DNA of 64,000 nucleotides from Sycon ciliatum (GCF_964019385.1 NC_088645.1:25851189-25915188), one strand, 5' to 3'; counted from the first letter of the stretch, positions 11,782-24,012 are shown. A program made the numbers and translations. The notes: generated by a model from the letters alone, not told the origin.

Positions 11782-12420
11782 ACGTTTGGCGACGCGTTGC
11801 TTGTTGTGGATACTCTACTGGACACCGACGGCATGATTCTACTCGACTTCGCCCCGCCATGCTTTGGTGGTACATGTTGGGAGACGGTGGTCGTTCGTCT
11901 GGCGGACGCATTCCCGGTGAGTCAATCCCGGTTGTGGATTTCGCTTTCGCTGTGGTTTATTCAGTTGCCTGCCTATTTTGTTGTCGTCAGCATTACTGCA
12001 CGGACACACCCAGGGCCCGGGTGCTTTACACGTCGTTCTGTTTTGTCGGGGCAATATAGTATTTTCACAATCTGCGTCGTGGGTTTTGTTTTTGTTGCTT
12101 GTTATCTTTTCGCGCTATCGTTTCTACATCATCGGTCTTCGTGCCGGCGATTCGGTTCTTGTGTCTTTCTTTTTGGTTTTGCAGTCAGTGTGCGTACATT
12201 TGCTGGGGGTTGGGCAGTTTTCTGGGTTAGTCATTCAGTGCGCGTTTGGTCTTTTCAGTGAGCGTATTTTGTTTTCCTCGTTTTGTGTCGACCTGCGGGT
12301 CTGCCCAGTTTGCCCTGTGGATGTCCGATCATGGTGAGCCACGGTCCGCTTCGTGAGCTGGTGGGCTCCTGTGTCTATTTAGTTTGTCAGGGAATTATAA
12401 AATAAAAATAAAAATATTAT

Positions 12421-12520
12421 GGGTCGTGGGACGACAAGATGATTATTATGGGTCGTGGGACGACAAGATGATATTATGGGTCGTGGGACGACAGGATAAT
12501 ACGGGGTCGTGGGACGACAC
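12421..12520 (+). repeat. Four repeated hairpins GTCGTGGGACGAC
   Basis: The 13-mer, a 5-bp stem with GGG loop, recurs four times with a period of 25-29 bp, separated by A/T-rich spacers such as AAGATGATTATTATGG. Two GC-rich hairpins of the GCCGGCTCCGCGCCGAGG type follow at about 12556 and 12621. All lie in the non-coding interior of the family-C element. Confidence 0.9.
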
Positions 12521-12974
12521 GATGATCCGACATCGGAAAAGTGTGGGACACTTATGCCAGCTCCGAGCCGAGGGTTTTATAAAATAAAATAAAAAATGAT
12601 ACAGAAAAAACTATGTTGATGCCGGCTCCGCGCCGAGGTTTTGTTTGTTTCGTTTGTTGTCACTGATTGATCCTACATGCCTGCTGTGTTCTGCTGTCTC
12701 TATGTTTTACATGTTATACACTGCGCCTCATTAACATCCGAATGGACACGTCGTACGAGACGACCGCACACCGCGTGGTCTTGCACCAAGGTTCCACATC
12801 TGCAGCCACTTGCCGTTGTCCTGTCTTCTTCAGTCACTGTTCTCCTGTTATTGTGTCGCATCCCGTTTGTTTTTCTCCTACTCCATTTTTTTCTCATGGT
12901 ACATATACATGTATCTGTATAGCAGTGTTCTACTTGCTAGAGTCGAGGTCGACTCTCCGCAAAGGAGAGGGCTG

Positions 12975-13517
12975 TGTTGCGGATTTCTGTTCGACGATGA
13001 TTTACGCATGTTGTTGTATTTGGTTCTTGTCTGGTGGAGTCCAGTGTCTGATGTCATATATGGTCTAGGTGTACGCGCGAGTATGGTGTGATGTGTGACG
13101 TTTATGGTATGTGGTGCATGCAAGAGTACGCGTTGTCAGAGTGTCAGGATGTGCTTCCGTCTGTGCGAGAGTGACTGTCAAGTGAATGCTGTACATGCGC
13201 AGTGCTAGTTTGGTCTGGGAATGAGAGTCGTGTGTGATTCGTCCGTGGTCTGGTTGTCTTGGTCTTGGTCATGTGTTCTGTACGTATTGGTCCCTGATTG
13301 GTCGTCCCGATTTGTCGTCGCAATATTACTGCTTGCTCTTTTGTTGTTTTCGTGGAGTCTTTTCCCGGGAGTCCTTCCCGTTGTCGTTTTGTCCCTTCAC
13401 AAAGTTTGTCTCTCTCCTCCTGCGCCCTCGTCATTTCTTGGTATAATATAAGTATTGCAGATATGATCAAGAGTTCTCGTTGTTGTGTGGCGGGGGCCAG
13501 GGGAGAAGCCTACTTCA
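12975..13517 (+). repeat. Family-C 3' LTR
   Basis: Same TG...CA ends as the 5' LTR. TTAG follows, then BEL-2 protease sequence. Confidence 0.85.
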
Positions 13518-13521
13518 TTAG

Positions 13522-14560
13522 TGACTGAGTAACCTTCTCCGATGGACTCATTCTCCTCAATTCAAAGCTTGGCTACATCCTCGCAGGCAAGTCATCAGAG
13601 AAGTGCAGCGAGGCCCAAACCCTGTTCGTGGATAGCGAAACGCCTGATCGCCTGATCCACTCCAGCGATTTTGGGCTATAGAAGACGACACAATCACAGT
13701 AAATGCTTCAACTAGCGACACTGAAGCCATGCAGGCTTTTGAAGATACTATCACTCAAGACAACAACGGAAGGTTTGGCGCTCTAACTCGCCCCCACTAC
13801 CCAACAACTTCGGTCTTGCGTACGGTCGCCTGAACTCACTACTCAACCGTCTCAGGCAGGAACCGTCGAAGCTTCGAGCCTACAATGACATCTTTGCGGA
13901 ACAGCTACAGCTAGGTGTAATCGAGGAAGTCGACAGTCAAGGAAGCCAGTTCCTCACCCATTACTTGCCGCATCACTGCGTCGCAAAGGATAGTACTACG
14001 ACAAAGCTCCGTCTTGTATACGACGCTTCCGCGAAGTCGTCTCCGAACAGTCCATCATTATATGAATGTCTTCACCGCGGTCCAGTACTGTTACCAGATC
14101 TCGCCGGCGTTCTTTTGAGGTTCTGCCTTGAACCCATCGCTGTCTCTAGTGATGTAGAGAAAGCTTTTCTCCAACTTTCACTCGCTAACGAAGATCGAGA
14201 CGTCACGAGATTCCTATGGGTTCGAGATCCTTTCCAGCCACCCTCTGGAGGAAATATCATCACGTATCGCTTTTGTCGAGTACCATTCGGAGTTATCTCG
14301 AGCCCTTTCTTGCTCGGAGTTACCATCCAACACCACCTTGAATCATCCGGTAGCCCAGAGGCATCCAACATCATGCAGAACACGTATGTTGACAACGTCC
14401 TTCTTGGTGTATACTCCGTCTCGACTGGTATCAACCTCTACCATCACGCCAAGTCAGTCTTCGCCGATGCCTCCATGAACCTCAGACAGTGGTCCTCTAA
14501 CTCAGCAGCCCTCATAGAGAGCATCCCAGAATCAGATCGTGCGTCTGGCGAACACTAGAA
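13522..14560 (+). pseudogene. BEL-2 protease end and reverse transcriptase
   Basis: Pao RT blocks are clear: KLRLVYDASAKSSPNSPSLY, SSDVEKAFLQLSLANEDRDV, TRFLWVRDPF, FCRVPFGVISSPFLLG and TYVDNVLLG. The segment from 13522 to about 13700 is the end of the A17 protease. Belongs to the BEL-2 fossil. Confidence 0.85.
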
Positions 14561-14599
14561 GGTCCTTGGACTAGATCGGCACACTGTTACTGATCACCT

Positions 14600-15400
14600 T
14601 AAAGTAGCAAACACATCAGCGTCGGACACGCTAGTCCCAACCAAGCGCGAGTTACTTCAGGCCGTAGCTCAGTTCTTCGATCCACTTGGCATCCATTCGC
14701 CCATCGTCGTGAAGGCCAAGCTACTCTTACAGGAAGTGTGGCGGCAGAAGCTCCAATGGGACGAAGCACTCCCAGTTTCTATTCTCCACACGTGGAAAAC
14801 TCTCGCCGCAGAACTCGACGATGCTACAAATCACAGCATCCCACGTCCATGCTGCATTCCAGAAGCCGACCAACACACACTTCATGTCTTCTGCGATGCT
14901 TCGCAAACTGCCTATGCTGCAGTTGCATACTTGTCATCATCGTCCGGATCTGCTACTGAATCGCACCTCATTCTTAGTAGATCTAAGTTAGCTCTGCTCA
15001 AGCCGTCTCCGAAGTTAACCATCCCAAAGTTGGAACTCATGGCAGCAGCACTTGGTGCCGATCTCATCGCCTTCTTGAAAAAGCAGCTCCCGATTAATCT
15101 TGATCACATTTTTCTATGGTCCGATTCTACATGCGTGCTAGGATGGATCAACAGTCGCAAGGACTTACCTTCCTTTGTCCAGCGTCGAGTCACTCGGATA
15201 CGTAAATCTGAAGCCGAGTACCGCTACGTTCCTTCGCGAGACAATCCAGCTGATCTCCCGTCGCGAGGAACATCTTCTCACCTCTCCGAAGAGTCCATCT
15301 GGTGGCACGGCCCAGAGTGGTTGCAGAACCCACTCGTTCCAGAACCTGAACAGCCCAATACGGAAGAATCGAGGTCTCCGTCCAAAAAAAAGGAGGTAGT
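14600..15400 (+). pseudogene. BEL-2 RNase H region
   Basis: Includes AVAQFFDPLGIHSPIVVKAK, LHVFCDASQTAYAAVAYLS, KLTIPKLELMAAALGADLI, IFLWSDSTCVLGWI and YVPSRDNPADLPSRG. These are the standard Pao RNase H and connector motifs. Ends in a Pro/Ser-rich linker. Confidence 0.85.
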
Positions 15401-16030
15401 CCGCCCTCGGTTTCATAGCCAGCAATCGCATGTCATCACGTACATTGAAAATCAACATAATTTTGCGAATCGACCTTTTTTTCAGGATCACTTTTCAACG
15501 AGGACGAAGCAAAGTCGGCCGAACGAAGCCTAGAGGAAGAAAATCACCCTCTCCACTTCACCATCACGATACTGACATAGATACGAGATGAAACAACTAA
15601 AAAATTCACAAGAAAACTGTACGACCATCATCGCGCTGACTTTGGTCTGACTTTGGTCTGAGAATTTCTATCACGATCAAAAATGTACGAGGAGCACTCA
15701 AAAATCAGCCACAGACGTACCTTTATCGCTCTCTACTCCTTTTTCAAGGCACAAAAGTCGACTCTCCACTTTCAAACCAGGAACCAGACATACCAGTGGT
15801 CCTTTTCAGCTGCTCCACGAGCGCAGGAAATGTTCACCAAGGGGCGCAGAGCAGCATCCATTCCAGAAAAATAGCTAAAATACGAGTGAGACTGCATGCC
15901 TGAGTACATGAGTACATGTATGAGTACATGCAGAAAATAGTCAATTTCAGCGTTTCTGCTCCAAACAGCAACTACCTTCGACTAGAAACAAAGATTACAC
16001 CAAAGGGTCAAACAACAACCATTTTCTGCA
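15400..16030. other. No gene recognised between BEL-2 RNase H and integrase
   Basis: A-rich sequence with no conserved motif; may be diverged linker or an insertion. A short repeat TGAGTACATG occurs three times near 15900-15930. Confidence 0.4.
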
Positions 16031-16036
16031 GTTTTT

Positions 16037-17911
16037 TTGCAGATGGCTTCCTTGTGCTTGGCCCAGCACGCCAAAAATCACACCTCGGAGGAGTACAAAA
16101 ATTACAACTCTCAGATGTCCTTGATTGCTGGCCATGCATTACATCCGCTCAAAAAAGGGTGTAGTGATCCTATTGAAGCTGTCTCTCTTGTTGTTGGGGA
16201 AGATCCTTCGGAACCATTTGATCTAAGCGAGTCGGACTTCTCAACAATGGGTCGACTTGTGCGTGTCACAGCATGGGCTCAGCGTTTCATCCGAAACTGC
16301 AGAAAATCAGCAACCAAGAAACTTAAAGATCATCTCACTGTTCCCGAACTGTGTAGTGCACGCAACCTGTGGCTGCAGTCATCCCAGAGAAACCACTGTA
16401 CCGACATAGTATCAGCCATCCGGGAACAAAGGAAGAACAACACCGTACAGTCTCTTCGTCTCTACATCGACGACAAAGGACTCATCCGAAGCCGTGGAAC
16501 ACTTGAACGTGCGAACCTTCCACCTAGCTCTAAGTTCCCTATTTTCTTGCCTCATAACTCAGCTGTAACACGTCTGCTCGTCGAAGAGCATCACCGCATT
16601 CTCATGCATCCTGGAGTGTCGCATACTCTTGCTAGCATAAGGGAGAAGTACTGGATCCCTAAAGGCCGCAGTACAGTGAAGACCATCCTAAAGAAGTGCA
16701 TCACATGTCGTCGAGCTGAAGGTGGTCCGTTTGACATGCCAGCAATGGCTCCATTACCACCGGAAAGAGTCAACGTAGCAGAAGCAGTCTTGTACACCGG
16801 CGTCGACTACTTTGGTCCTCTCTTCGCGAAGACAGATGAAGCATCGGTGAAGGTTTGGGTAGCCCTCTTCACATGCCTATCAACACGCTCAGTCCATCTC
16901 GAGCTTGTTACGGATATGTCATCAGAGCAGTTTCTACTAGCCTTCCGCCGGTTCATATCACGTAGAGGTGTGCCCAGAGCGATGTGGTCAGACAACGCGC
17001 CACAGTTTAAAATGACGAAGACAACCCTCGACAAAGCTTGGAAGGAGGTGATCAGCGACCCAGCAGTAGCCGACACCATCACGGCACGCGGCACCGACTG
17101 GCACTTTAGTGTGCAGCACGCCCCTTGGATGGGTGGAATTTATGAGCGAATGGTAGGGCTTGTGAAACGAGCTCTCCGCAAGACTGTCGGATCAGCCCAC
17201 CTGACCCCAGACCAGTTGCGGACATTTGTTACTGAAGCGGAGGCCGCAGTTAACAGTCGGCCTCTCCTCTACGTGGGGGGAGACACACCTATGGCTAGCA
17301 CTGATGTGATCACACCTTCCCACTTTCTATCTTTAAAACCTAATTTAATGTTTCCTGAGTTAATTGATGAACAGAATATCTACCCAGACTTTTTGTGTCG
17401 CCTTTCTTCTGCCTCTTCCTTGTTACAGGGGTGGAAGAAAGGCCAAGCCCTCGTCAAGGACTTCTGGACAACTTGGCAACGGGACTACCTGCTAAGTCTC
17501 AGAGAGCGCACCAGTACTGGACGCCACAAGCGAGGCACAGAAACCTATGTACCCAGAGTCGGACAGCTGGTCCTCATGGGTGACAGCCAACCACGCGGCA
17601 CGTGGAAGCTAGGCGTAGTCCAAACTATCCACACGGGGAAGGACAACGTCACTAGGTCTGTGACACTCAGAACCACTACAGGCAAGGCGTTGCAGCGCCC
17701 AGTTAGTACCCTGTATCCACTAGAATGTGAGTTACCTGATAGTGTGGATGTAACATGTGAGGATGTACCTTCACCAACCCCAGTACCATCTCAAGATGTG
17801 CATACACCTGCTGTTGATGTAGCATCCACCATTAATGCCAGACCGCAGCGCAGAACTGCAACACAGAGCCGGCGTCAAACGGTCGCTCTGAGAGACTCCA
17901 ATCTTGTGTAA
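16037..17911 (+). pseudogene. BEL-2 integrase
   Basis: A 624-codon open stretch. The HH-CC zinc-binding region is at about 16580-16720 (HHRILMHPGVSH, CITCRR). The catalytic core has YTGVDYFGPLF, LSTRSVHLELV, SDNAPQFK and APWMGGIYERMV with the D,D,E pattern. The C-terminal domain typical of Pao integrases follows (VGQLVLMGDSQPRGTWKLGV, LQRPVSTLYPLE). Part of the BEL-2 fossil. Confidence 0.9.
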
Positions 17912-18019
17912 ACACCACTCGTTCGAGTCAGGTTACAATAACTCAAACACGGATGATTTCTTGCAATATGTCAAGCTGAGACCCAATCTCAGACAATCCG
18001 TTTTCTTCAGCCCTCCCAT

Positions 18020-18200
18020 GTATTCTTGCTATTTCAGTCAGATTCTCAGTCGCAGTATTTCAGTCATACTGCTTTCAGCTCTCCCATGTATTCTTGCTAT
18101 TTCAGTCAGATTCCCAGTCGCAGTATTTCAGTCAGATTCCCAGTCGCAGTATTTCAGTCAGATTCCCAGTCGCAGTATTTCAGTCATACTGCTTTCAGCT
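18020..18200 (+). repeat. 26-bp minisatellite in BEL-2 3' untranslated region
   Basis: Units of the type TTCAGTCAGATTCCCAGTCG followed by CAGTAT recur several times in tandem, embedded in a longer 68-bp higher-order duplication. Confidence 0.9.
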
Positions 18201-18562
18201 CATGCTACGTCAGTGTTGCTTCCGATCCCTTTTATATCATGGCTATTTCAGTCTAGGTCTTGTTCAGACTATTGCCAACCGTACTGCCTACAGTCTCCGC
18301 GGCTGTGTGTTCGCTCAAGTTAAGTTTTTTCTTCTTTCGTTCTTACGCTGCCTTCAAGCAGCTCAGCCTAGTTCTCAGTTTTCAGGTTTACTTGCCTACA
18401 CTTCGATAAGTAACTTCAGTTCCAAGTCACTTGGACTCAGTGTCAGTACTCGCCAGGTTTTCAGTTACAACCGCTTTGCCTCAGCACAATTTAGAATTTC
18501 TTTCTCTCATTTTCTACCTTTGTTGCATTCACCACATTTTTTCTCTCTTGTTGTCTCGGGAG

Positions 18563-18961
18563 TGTCGCGAATTCGATATTACGTAACATTCGCGAATGCT
18601 AAAATAACTCAGTTTGAATGTTTCACGTACCTTTTCTCCTTTTTTCGTCTATCGCCATCTTTGCCATGGCGATGTGCAGTGCTGGCAGTTTTTCATGCGC
18701 ATGCTTGATCCTTTGGCGATCATCTTTTGGCTTGCTGACTACACTCGAGGAGTTTCAATTTCTTATTCTAATGGTACGTCTGACGACGATCAAGTCCAAT
18801 CCTTGTTGCTCTGTGTCTCATGTCAGTAACAATTAATTCAGTAATGATAGAGCTACAATGGTAGAGCTCTCTCGACTCAGCGAATAGAATAACTTCAGTC
18901 AAACAGTATTTTGTGAGTGGCAATCAGGCCGGGGAATTCAAACTGTATTTATGCCACCACA
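18563..18961 (+). repeat. BEL-2 3' LTR
   Basis: Matches the 5' LTR with few differences. Followed by the GCTGT duplication and then BEL-1 RNase H sequence. Confidence 0.92.
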
Positions 18962-18966
18962 GCTGT

Positions 18967-19435
18967 GCTGGGAACGCGTCTGGCAGACACAATCGCCAAG
19001 CAGCTTGATCTACCCATCGGCTCCACAACATTCTGGAGCGACTTGCGTACTGTCCTGCTGTGGATCAAGTCAGAAGCCAGACTTTACAAGATGTTTGTTG
19101 CCCACAGGATTGGTGAGATCGCTGAGACAACGGATCCCAGTCAGTGGCGCTGGGTCCCCACCAAGGATAACCCTGCTGATGACGCTATGCGTGGTCTGGC
19201 CAGCGACGAGTTGACACTTGACAGCAGATGGATGACCGGCCCAGAGTATCTGCAGAGTCCGCCAGAGCAGTGGCCGCTTGATGTCAAGCCTGCAGTAGCC
19301 GACTCAACTCCCAGCATCGAGCTGAAAGGCGAGTTCGTAGCCACAGCTGTGTCTAGTGAGTGTGTGCGGAATGCAGCGCTACCTGACCCTAGTCGCTTCT
19401 CATCGTGGATGAGACTGGTCCGTGCAACCGCTTGA
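18967..19435 (+). pseudogene. BEL-1 RNase H region, part after the BEL-2 insertion
   Basis: Starts LGTRLADTIAKQLDLPIGST and contains WSDLRTVLLWIKSE and WRWVPTKDNPADDAMRG, the same connector motifs as in BEL-2. Confirms that 7369-18961 is an insertion. Confidence 0.85.
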
Positions 19436-19456
19436 GTACTCCGCTTCGTCAAGATC

Positions 19457-20079
19457 TTGAAGCACCGAGCGCTACGTACATCAGCACCACTCCCAGGAGA
19501 GCCCCTACATGAGGAGCTTGAGAGTGCAGAGTGTCTATGGTGGCAGCAAGTGCAAGCCGACTGTTTCCCTGATGAAGTTCGCAGTATTGAGTCTGGCAAG
19601 CCCGTGGACAAGAACAGCCGCTTGTCACATCTGTCGCTTGTGCTCACTGATGGAGTAGTGCGTCACCACAGCCGACTGGTCAACTCCTCCGATCTGCCTG
19701 ACATGGTCAAGCAGCCAGTTGTGCTCGATCCGAGTCACCCTTTCACCCGGCTGCTGATTGTGTGGTATCATGTTGCGTCATGTCATCAAGGGCAAGAGCG
19801 TGTGTGCAATGAGTTGCGTCAGCGCTATCTCATCTTGGGGCTGAGACGAGCCGTCCGAAGTTCTTGGAACACTTGCCAGAAGTGCAGCAACGACAGAGCA
19901 CAGCCAGCTGCGCCAGAGATGGCACCCCTGCCGAGCACCCGCCTCACGCCGTTTGTTCGAGCCTTTACAGTGGTTGGCATGGATTACTTCGGACCGATGA
20001 CAGTGGCGGTCGGACGTCGGCACGAGAAGAGGTATGGTGTGCTGTTCACCTGCCTGAGCACGAGAGCTGTGCAATTGGA
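19457..20079 (+). pseudogene. BEL-1 integrase, first part
   Basis: Contains HHSRLVNSSDLPDMVKQPVV, HVASCHQGQERVCNELRQRY, CQKCSNDRAQP, VGMDYFGPMTVAVGRRHEKR and FTCLSTRAVQLDV. These are the zinc-binding region and first half of the catalytic core. Similarity ends at the 20080-21033 insertion. Confidence 0.85.
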
Positions 20080-21033
20080 CGTCAGGCGAAATTACTGGTC
20101 AGTCGGCGACACGCATTTTTCACAAAAATTTGCGTTTCACCTGCTGGGAGAGTATGCGTGTACTCGAGTCTCATCCCGAGCACGTTTTTTCTTCTTTTTT
20201 CAGCTCCAGTGTAGCTGTATTTTTCATTGCAAAGCCGGCCTCGATTGTTGTGTTCGTTGTTCAAACGAAAAGGCCATTCAATCATGAAGGCAGAGGACAT
20301 AAGAGCCTGATTGGAGTTTTTCGTGGCATAGGACGGCCACACAGAGACACTTTGGGATTTTCTGAATATAAAATACCGTACGCACGATGCTGAGATCAAT
20401 TTGTTCGATATCAATTTTTTGTGATCTACCACATCGAGCAGAACGGGATCCAAACACAAGCTTACCGACGGTTAGGCTGCCGACCTGACTGGACAAATGA
20501 TCCCTGGCTTCACCAGACGCCAGAAGTCGGACACCATGTCCTTTGCCGCGACGTCCATCTCCAAAAAGAACTCCATCTTTGTCGTGAAAAGGCTTGAAAT
20601 ACTCAATATTCAACCGAGATTCGCGGTCTCACCCTTTCTCAGATCGAATCATTTTTTTGTTGTAGCAGTTGCAGGGCAGATCCCCGCCACTACTTCAACA
20701 GGGGATGGCTCCAAAGCATGCCTGGAACAAGCCATATCGAGGTTGCAAGCCACCCCTCTCAGCAAGAAATTCGATTTCAATGGTGGAAGATATACTATGA
20801 AGAGAATTTCAAAAAGTATGTTTCGCGGAGCGATCGCTCAACCTACGTCATTCAAACTTTGCAGGATGGTTCAGACGTACATGCTAGGCATGGAACCACA
20901 GGGGATGATGCCATAGCTGACACACCGAGTCACACACACAGCAGATTCGTGTGCACAGATACTAAATTAGTGGACGTCGTCATCTTCTTCCCGCTGATCT
21001 CAAATGTACTATGACGTGCTATTTTGCCTGACG
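20080..21033. mobile_element. Insert with short TIRs in BEL-1 integrase
   Basis: The left end CGTCAGGCGAAAT has a near-perfect inverse at the right end (ATTTTGCCTGACG, 21021-21033). Integrase similarity stops before it and resumes after it. No transposase is visible. A possible 8-bp duplication is imperfect (TTGGACGT / TTGCACGT), so the superfamily is undecided. Confidence 0.55.
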
Positions 21034-21083
21034 GGTTGCACGTGCACTAACCACGGATGCCTGTGTTGTACCTGGCAGGCGCA

Positions 21084-21895
21084 GGTACAACACCTGCATC
21101 ATGACCATCCGTAGGATGATCGGCAGGCGTGGTCAACCTCGTCAGATTTGGTCTGACAATGGAACGAACCTCCGAGGAGCAGAACGAGAGCTGCGTGAGT
21201 CGCTGAACAACCTCGACCAAGACCAGCTCACCACCGACTTGGCGTTACTTCGCATCGAGTGGAGCTTCAACCCGCCATCTGCTCCGCACATGGGTGGAGC
21301 CTGGGAGCGCCTGGTTAGATCGGTGAAGTCCACCTTAATTCTTTGTTGCCATCTTCAAAACCTATTACGAAGTCCACCTTGCGGGTGATACTGCATGAGC
21401 GTGCTCCGAAGAACGAAGTACTGTTGACCCTCATGATTGAGGCAGAGTCTCGTCAACAGCCGACCACTGACTCACGTGCCAGTGGACCCCAACGATCCGG
21501 AGAGCCTCACACCTAACCACTTTCTGCTCGGCACATCCAGTAGCATACAGCCACCCGGAGAGTTTACGGAGCGCGACCTGTGTTGTCGCAAGCAGTAGCG
21601 TCTATCACAGATTCCAGCTGACATGTTCTGGCGACGTTGGCTGAAGGAGTACGCCCCCAGCATCGGCACACGCAAGAAGTGGCGTGGCGTTGGTCAAGAA
21701 ATCAGTGTGGGTGATGTAGCAATCATCGTGGACGACCAGCTGCTGAGGGGCTCCTGGCCCAGAGGTCTCGTCACTGCCGTGTTTCCCGGGCGCGATGGGA
21801 AAGTTCGAGTTGCAGACGTCAAGACAGCAACCGGCACCTTCCGCCGACCAGTAATCAAGTTGTGCCGCCTGAATGTCCTCAGCAGTGCAGCTTAG
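21084..21895 (+). pseudogene. BEL-1 integrase, second part
   Basis: Contains GRRGQPRQIWSDNGTNLRGA, APHMGGAWERLVRSVK, WRRWLKEYAPSIGTRKKW and LPRGLV-type DUF5641 sequence (RGSWPRGLVTAVFPGRDGKV). These are the end of the catalytic core and the C-terminal domain of a Pao integrase. Confidence 0.85.
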
Positions 21896-21933
21896 TAATC
21901 AGGCTTTTGAGTATGCCTGTTACCGGGGGAGAA

Positions 21934-22416
21934 TGTTCCTGCCTGATGGTTGAACTTGTGAACAAGATCGACATTGTTTGAATTTGTTGTGGACTTTGTC
22001 TTTGCTATTTTCGTTCTGTCTATTCTCTCACCTTTCTTCTCTCTCACGTCTTCTTTAGAACTTCTTTCCAGTCTCTCTCCCTGTTCTCTCTGCTCTTTTC
22101 TCTACTCTTCATCTCAAGAACGTTTCTCTTCTCCATTTCTTCGTTCTTGTGCTTCTCTACTCTCTTTTTCTCTTCGTTTGAATTTCCTTGAACATGACGT
22201 GAACATGTGTTTTTTTGCGCTTTGAACTGTCTTGATTTTCTTTTATGTTTTTTTTTGCCAAATGTACAGTGCACTGTGCGCTGTGTGTGTGTACAATGCT
22301 GCGCGGCTAGCGATGCGCTTTCCTTGGTACAGACTTTTTCTGTTGTGTCCGTGATCTATGGCTTTCGCTTTCTTGCAGTTTTCACCGCTTCCCTGCAATA
22401 GTTGCTGTTTCCTTTA
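21934..22416 (+). repeat. Probable BEL-1 3' LTR (start only certain)
   Basis: Follows the purine tract CCGGGGGAGAA and starts TGTTCC. Pyrimidine-rich, no ORF. The right end was not identified because the other LTR is not in the window. Confidence 0.45.
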
Positions 22417-22964
22417 TGGTCTAGTGTACGTGTGAGTTTGGAGTGATGTGTGACGCGTATCATAATTATGGTACGTGGCGCATGCAAGAGTACACGTTTT
22501 CAGAGTGTGAGAATCTGCTTCCGTCTGTGTGGGAGCGATTGTCAAGTGAGTGCCGTATATGTGTGGCGCTAGTTTGGTCTGGGAGCGAGAATGATGAGTG
22601 ATTCATCCGTGGTCTGGTTGTCTTGGTCATGTGTTCTGTACGTATTGGTTCCCGATTGGTTGTCGTGATCCGTCCGCAATTTTATCACTGCTTGTTCTTT
22701 GTTGTTCCTTCGTCTTTTTGTTTCACCTTTGTTCTTCCCCTCCTGCGCCCTCGCCATTTGTTGTTTATTAAAAAATGCAGAAACACTATAAGTTTGAATT
22801 CTTTATTCTTGGACTTCTCGTGTGCTCTGGATGGCAGCGTGAGTCAGCCAAGTGAGAATTCAAGTCGGCAGGAATAGCGCAAGCTCCCATGTAGGGAGCA
22901 ACACACCATTCTTTATTCTTGTTTGTGTTGTTGTGTGTCGGGGGCCAGTGGGAGAAGGTAACGT
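22417..22964 (+). repeat. Diverged family-C-type LTR
   Basis: Long colinear similarity to the family-C LTR: TATGGTCTAGTGTACG, GTGATGTGTGACG, CTGCTTCCGTCTGTG, CTAGTTTGGTCTGGGA, CTCCTGCGCCCTCG and GGGGGCCAGTGGGAGAAGG. About 80 bp at the start is not alignable and some interior sequence differs. Either an old solo LTR or the end of the BEL-1 LTR, if the two families are related. Confidence 0.6.
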
Positions 22965-24010
22965 TCTCAAAACGTCATATCTTACCATTGCAGCCAATCA
23001 GCAACAGGGGACTGAAGAGAAGCAAGCAGCCAATCAGGACACCTTCACAGTAGGACACACAAAGAGAAAACGAGAACAGAGATCTAAATTAAAAAAGCCA
23101 CTTCAGTCGAGTGTGGGTATGCAAAGGACAGGAAACTAAATGGATTGCATCACAAACGACCAGGCTTGAACCCTTTGTTAGCCGCACATGCATTTAATGG
23201 GTTGAATCTACCCAATTCCAATTGCACACAAAACCATGCCTGGCAAGACGCGAAGCATCAACCCCCAAATGTATCCTGTTACCCACAGACCCAGACGCAT
23301 GGCCAAGGCATGATACTCACAATAGGTAAAGAGGTCTACAAGGGGACGCTTTTAACTTTGCTCAGATCTGCGCGGTCGAAAGGCAACAGAAGTGCGCACG
23401 TGCCGTCATTGCTCACATTTTTTATGCATGCCAGATCTAATTGCCGGTACGCGCATTTGTGCAGTACACAGCCCAGATACAAAATGTGTAGTCGATAAAG
23501 CAGGCGTACATAGCATTCTAGGGGTGAAAGGGGTGATCCGGGTACACGTCTGTTTAGCTGCTGATCCGTTAGCAAACGAGTACCCGTTAAGCCAAGTACC
23601 CGTTTGTAACCTTAAAGGGTAACCGTTTCACCCCTATGGCATTCTCAATGAACAGCTCGATCAGACCGTCGGGAACAGTCAAACTGGACTGTGGTCATAC
23701 CCAAACACCGAGCAGAGCAGAGCTCCAAGACGTTGCGCATCAACACATCGTTTAGCGATTGCCGCGGGCCAGGAACTACAGCTTCCTGTTGCTCCAACGT
23801 AAAGAAAAAGAATCGGGGTCCAAACTCCAAATGAAGTTCAACATTATCACTCTTTTCAGCATCGTGGAGGCTTGACCCGGTGAAGGCAGCAAACACTGCT
23901 TTGAAGCGAGTGATGCCATCTGGATGAAGAGTTTCCAACAAATTGCTCGGGGTAGATCTACAGTCCTCCGTGATAATGCAGCTGTTGACGACGGTCCGGC
24001 CGCCGTCAAC
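22965..24010. other. No recognised gene; one minus-strand ORF of unknown status
   Basis: A 141-codon minus-strand ORF (24070-23645) reads FKAVFAAFTGSSLHDAEKSD and LELCSARCLGMTTVQFDC. It has ordinary composition but no family I recognise, and its start overlaps a MITE end. It could be a captured exon. The rest of the stretch holds nothing I can support. Confidence 0.3.
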
Positions 24011-24012
24011 TA

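Larger units (their letters stand above)
10568..13517 (+). mobile_element. Family-C non-coding LTR element inserted in BEL-2
   Basis: LTRs of about 544 bp (10568-11111 and 12975-13517) begin TGTTGCGG and end CTACTTCA. TTAG lies directly outside both (10564-10567 and 13518-13521). A primer-binding-like TTGGCACCCAACGTGGGGC follows the left LTR, and a purine tract (GCAAAGGAGAGGGC) precedes the right LTR. The interior (about 1.3 kb unique) has no gag or pol similarity, so this is a small non-autonomous element. A 520-bp tandem duplication repeats part of the LTR plus the primer-binding region. Confidence 0.85.
7369..18961 (+). mobile_element. BEL-2: BEL/Pao LTR retrotransposon with both LTRs, inserted in BEL-1
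   Basis: Two 399-bp LTRs (7369-7767 and 18563-18961) begin TGTCGCG and end CCACCACA, and GCTGT is present directly outside both (7364-7368 and 18962-18966). A primer-binding site TGGTGCCGAAACCCGGGA follows the left LTR. Gag, protease, RT, RNase H and integrase follow in BEL order. The LTRs differ at roughly 7 positions in 399, so insertion is fairly recent relative to BEL-1. It is broken, with a family-C LTR element inside, another unexplained insert in the 8.9-10.2 kb region, and several further breaks. Confidence 0.92.

Noticed and set aside
11593-12261. 222-codon ORF in the family-C element
   Set aside because: Very Phe/Val/Ser-rich from T-rich sequence, starts inside a duplicated LTR segment and shows no gag, pol or other domain.
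12421-12520. CRISPR-like array of short repeats
   Set aside because: Only four units, with near-identical A/T-rich spacers, inside a retroelement of an animal genome.
18020-18200. CRISPR-like or regulatory repeat array
   Set aside because: Plain minisatellite in the 3' untranslated part of BEL-2.
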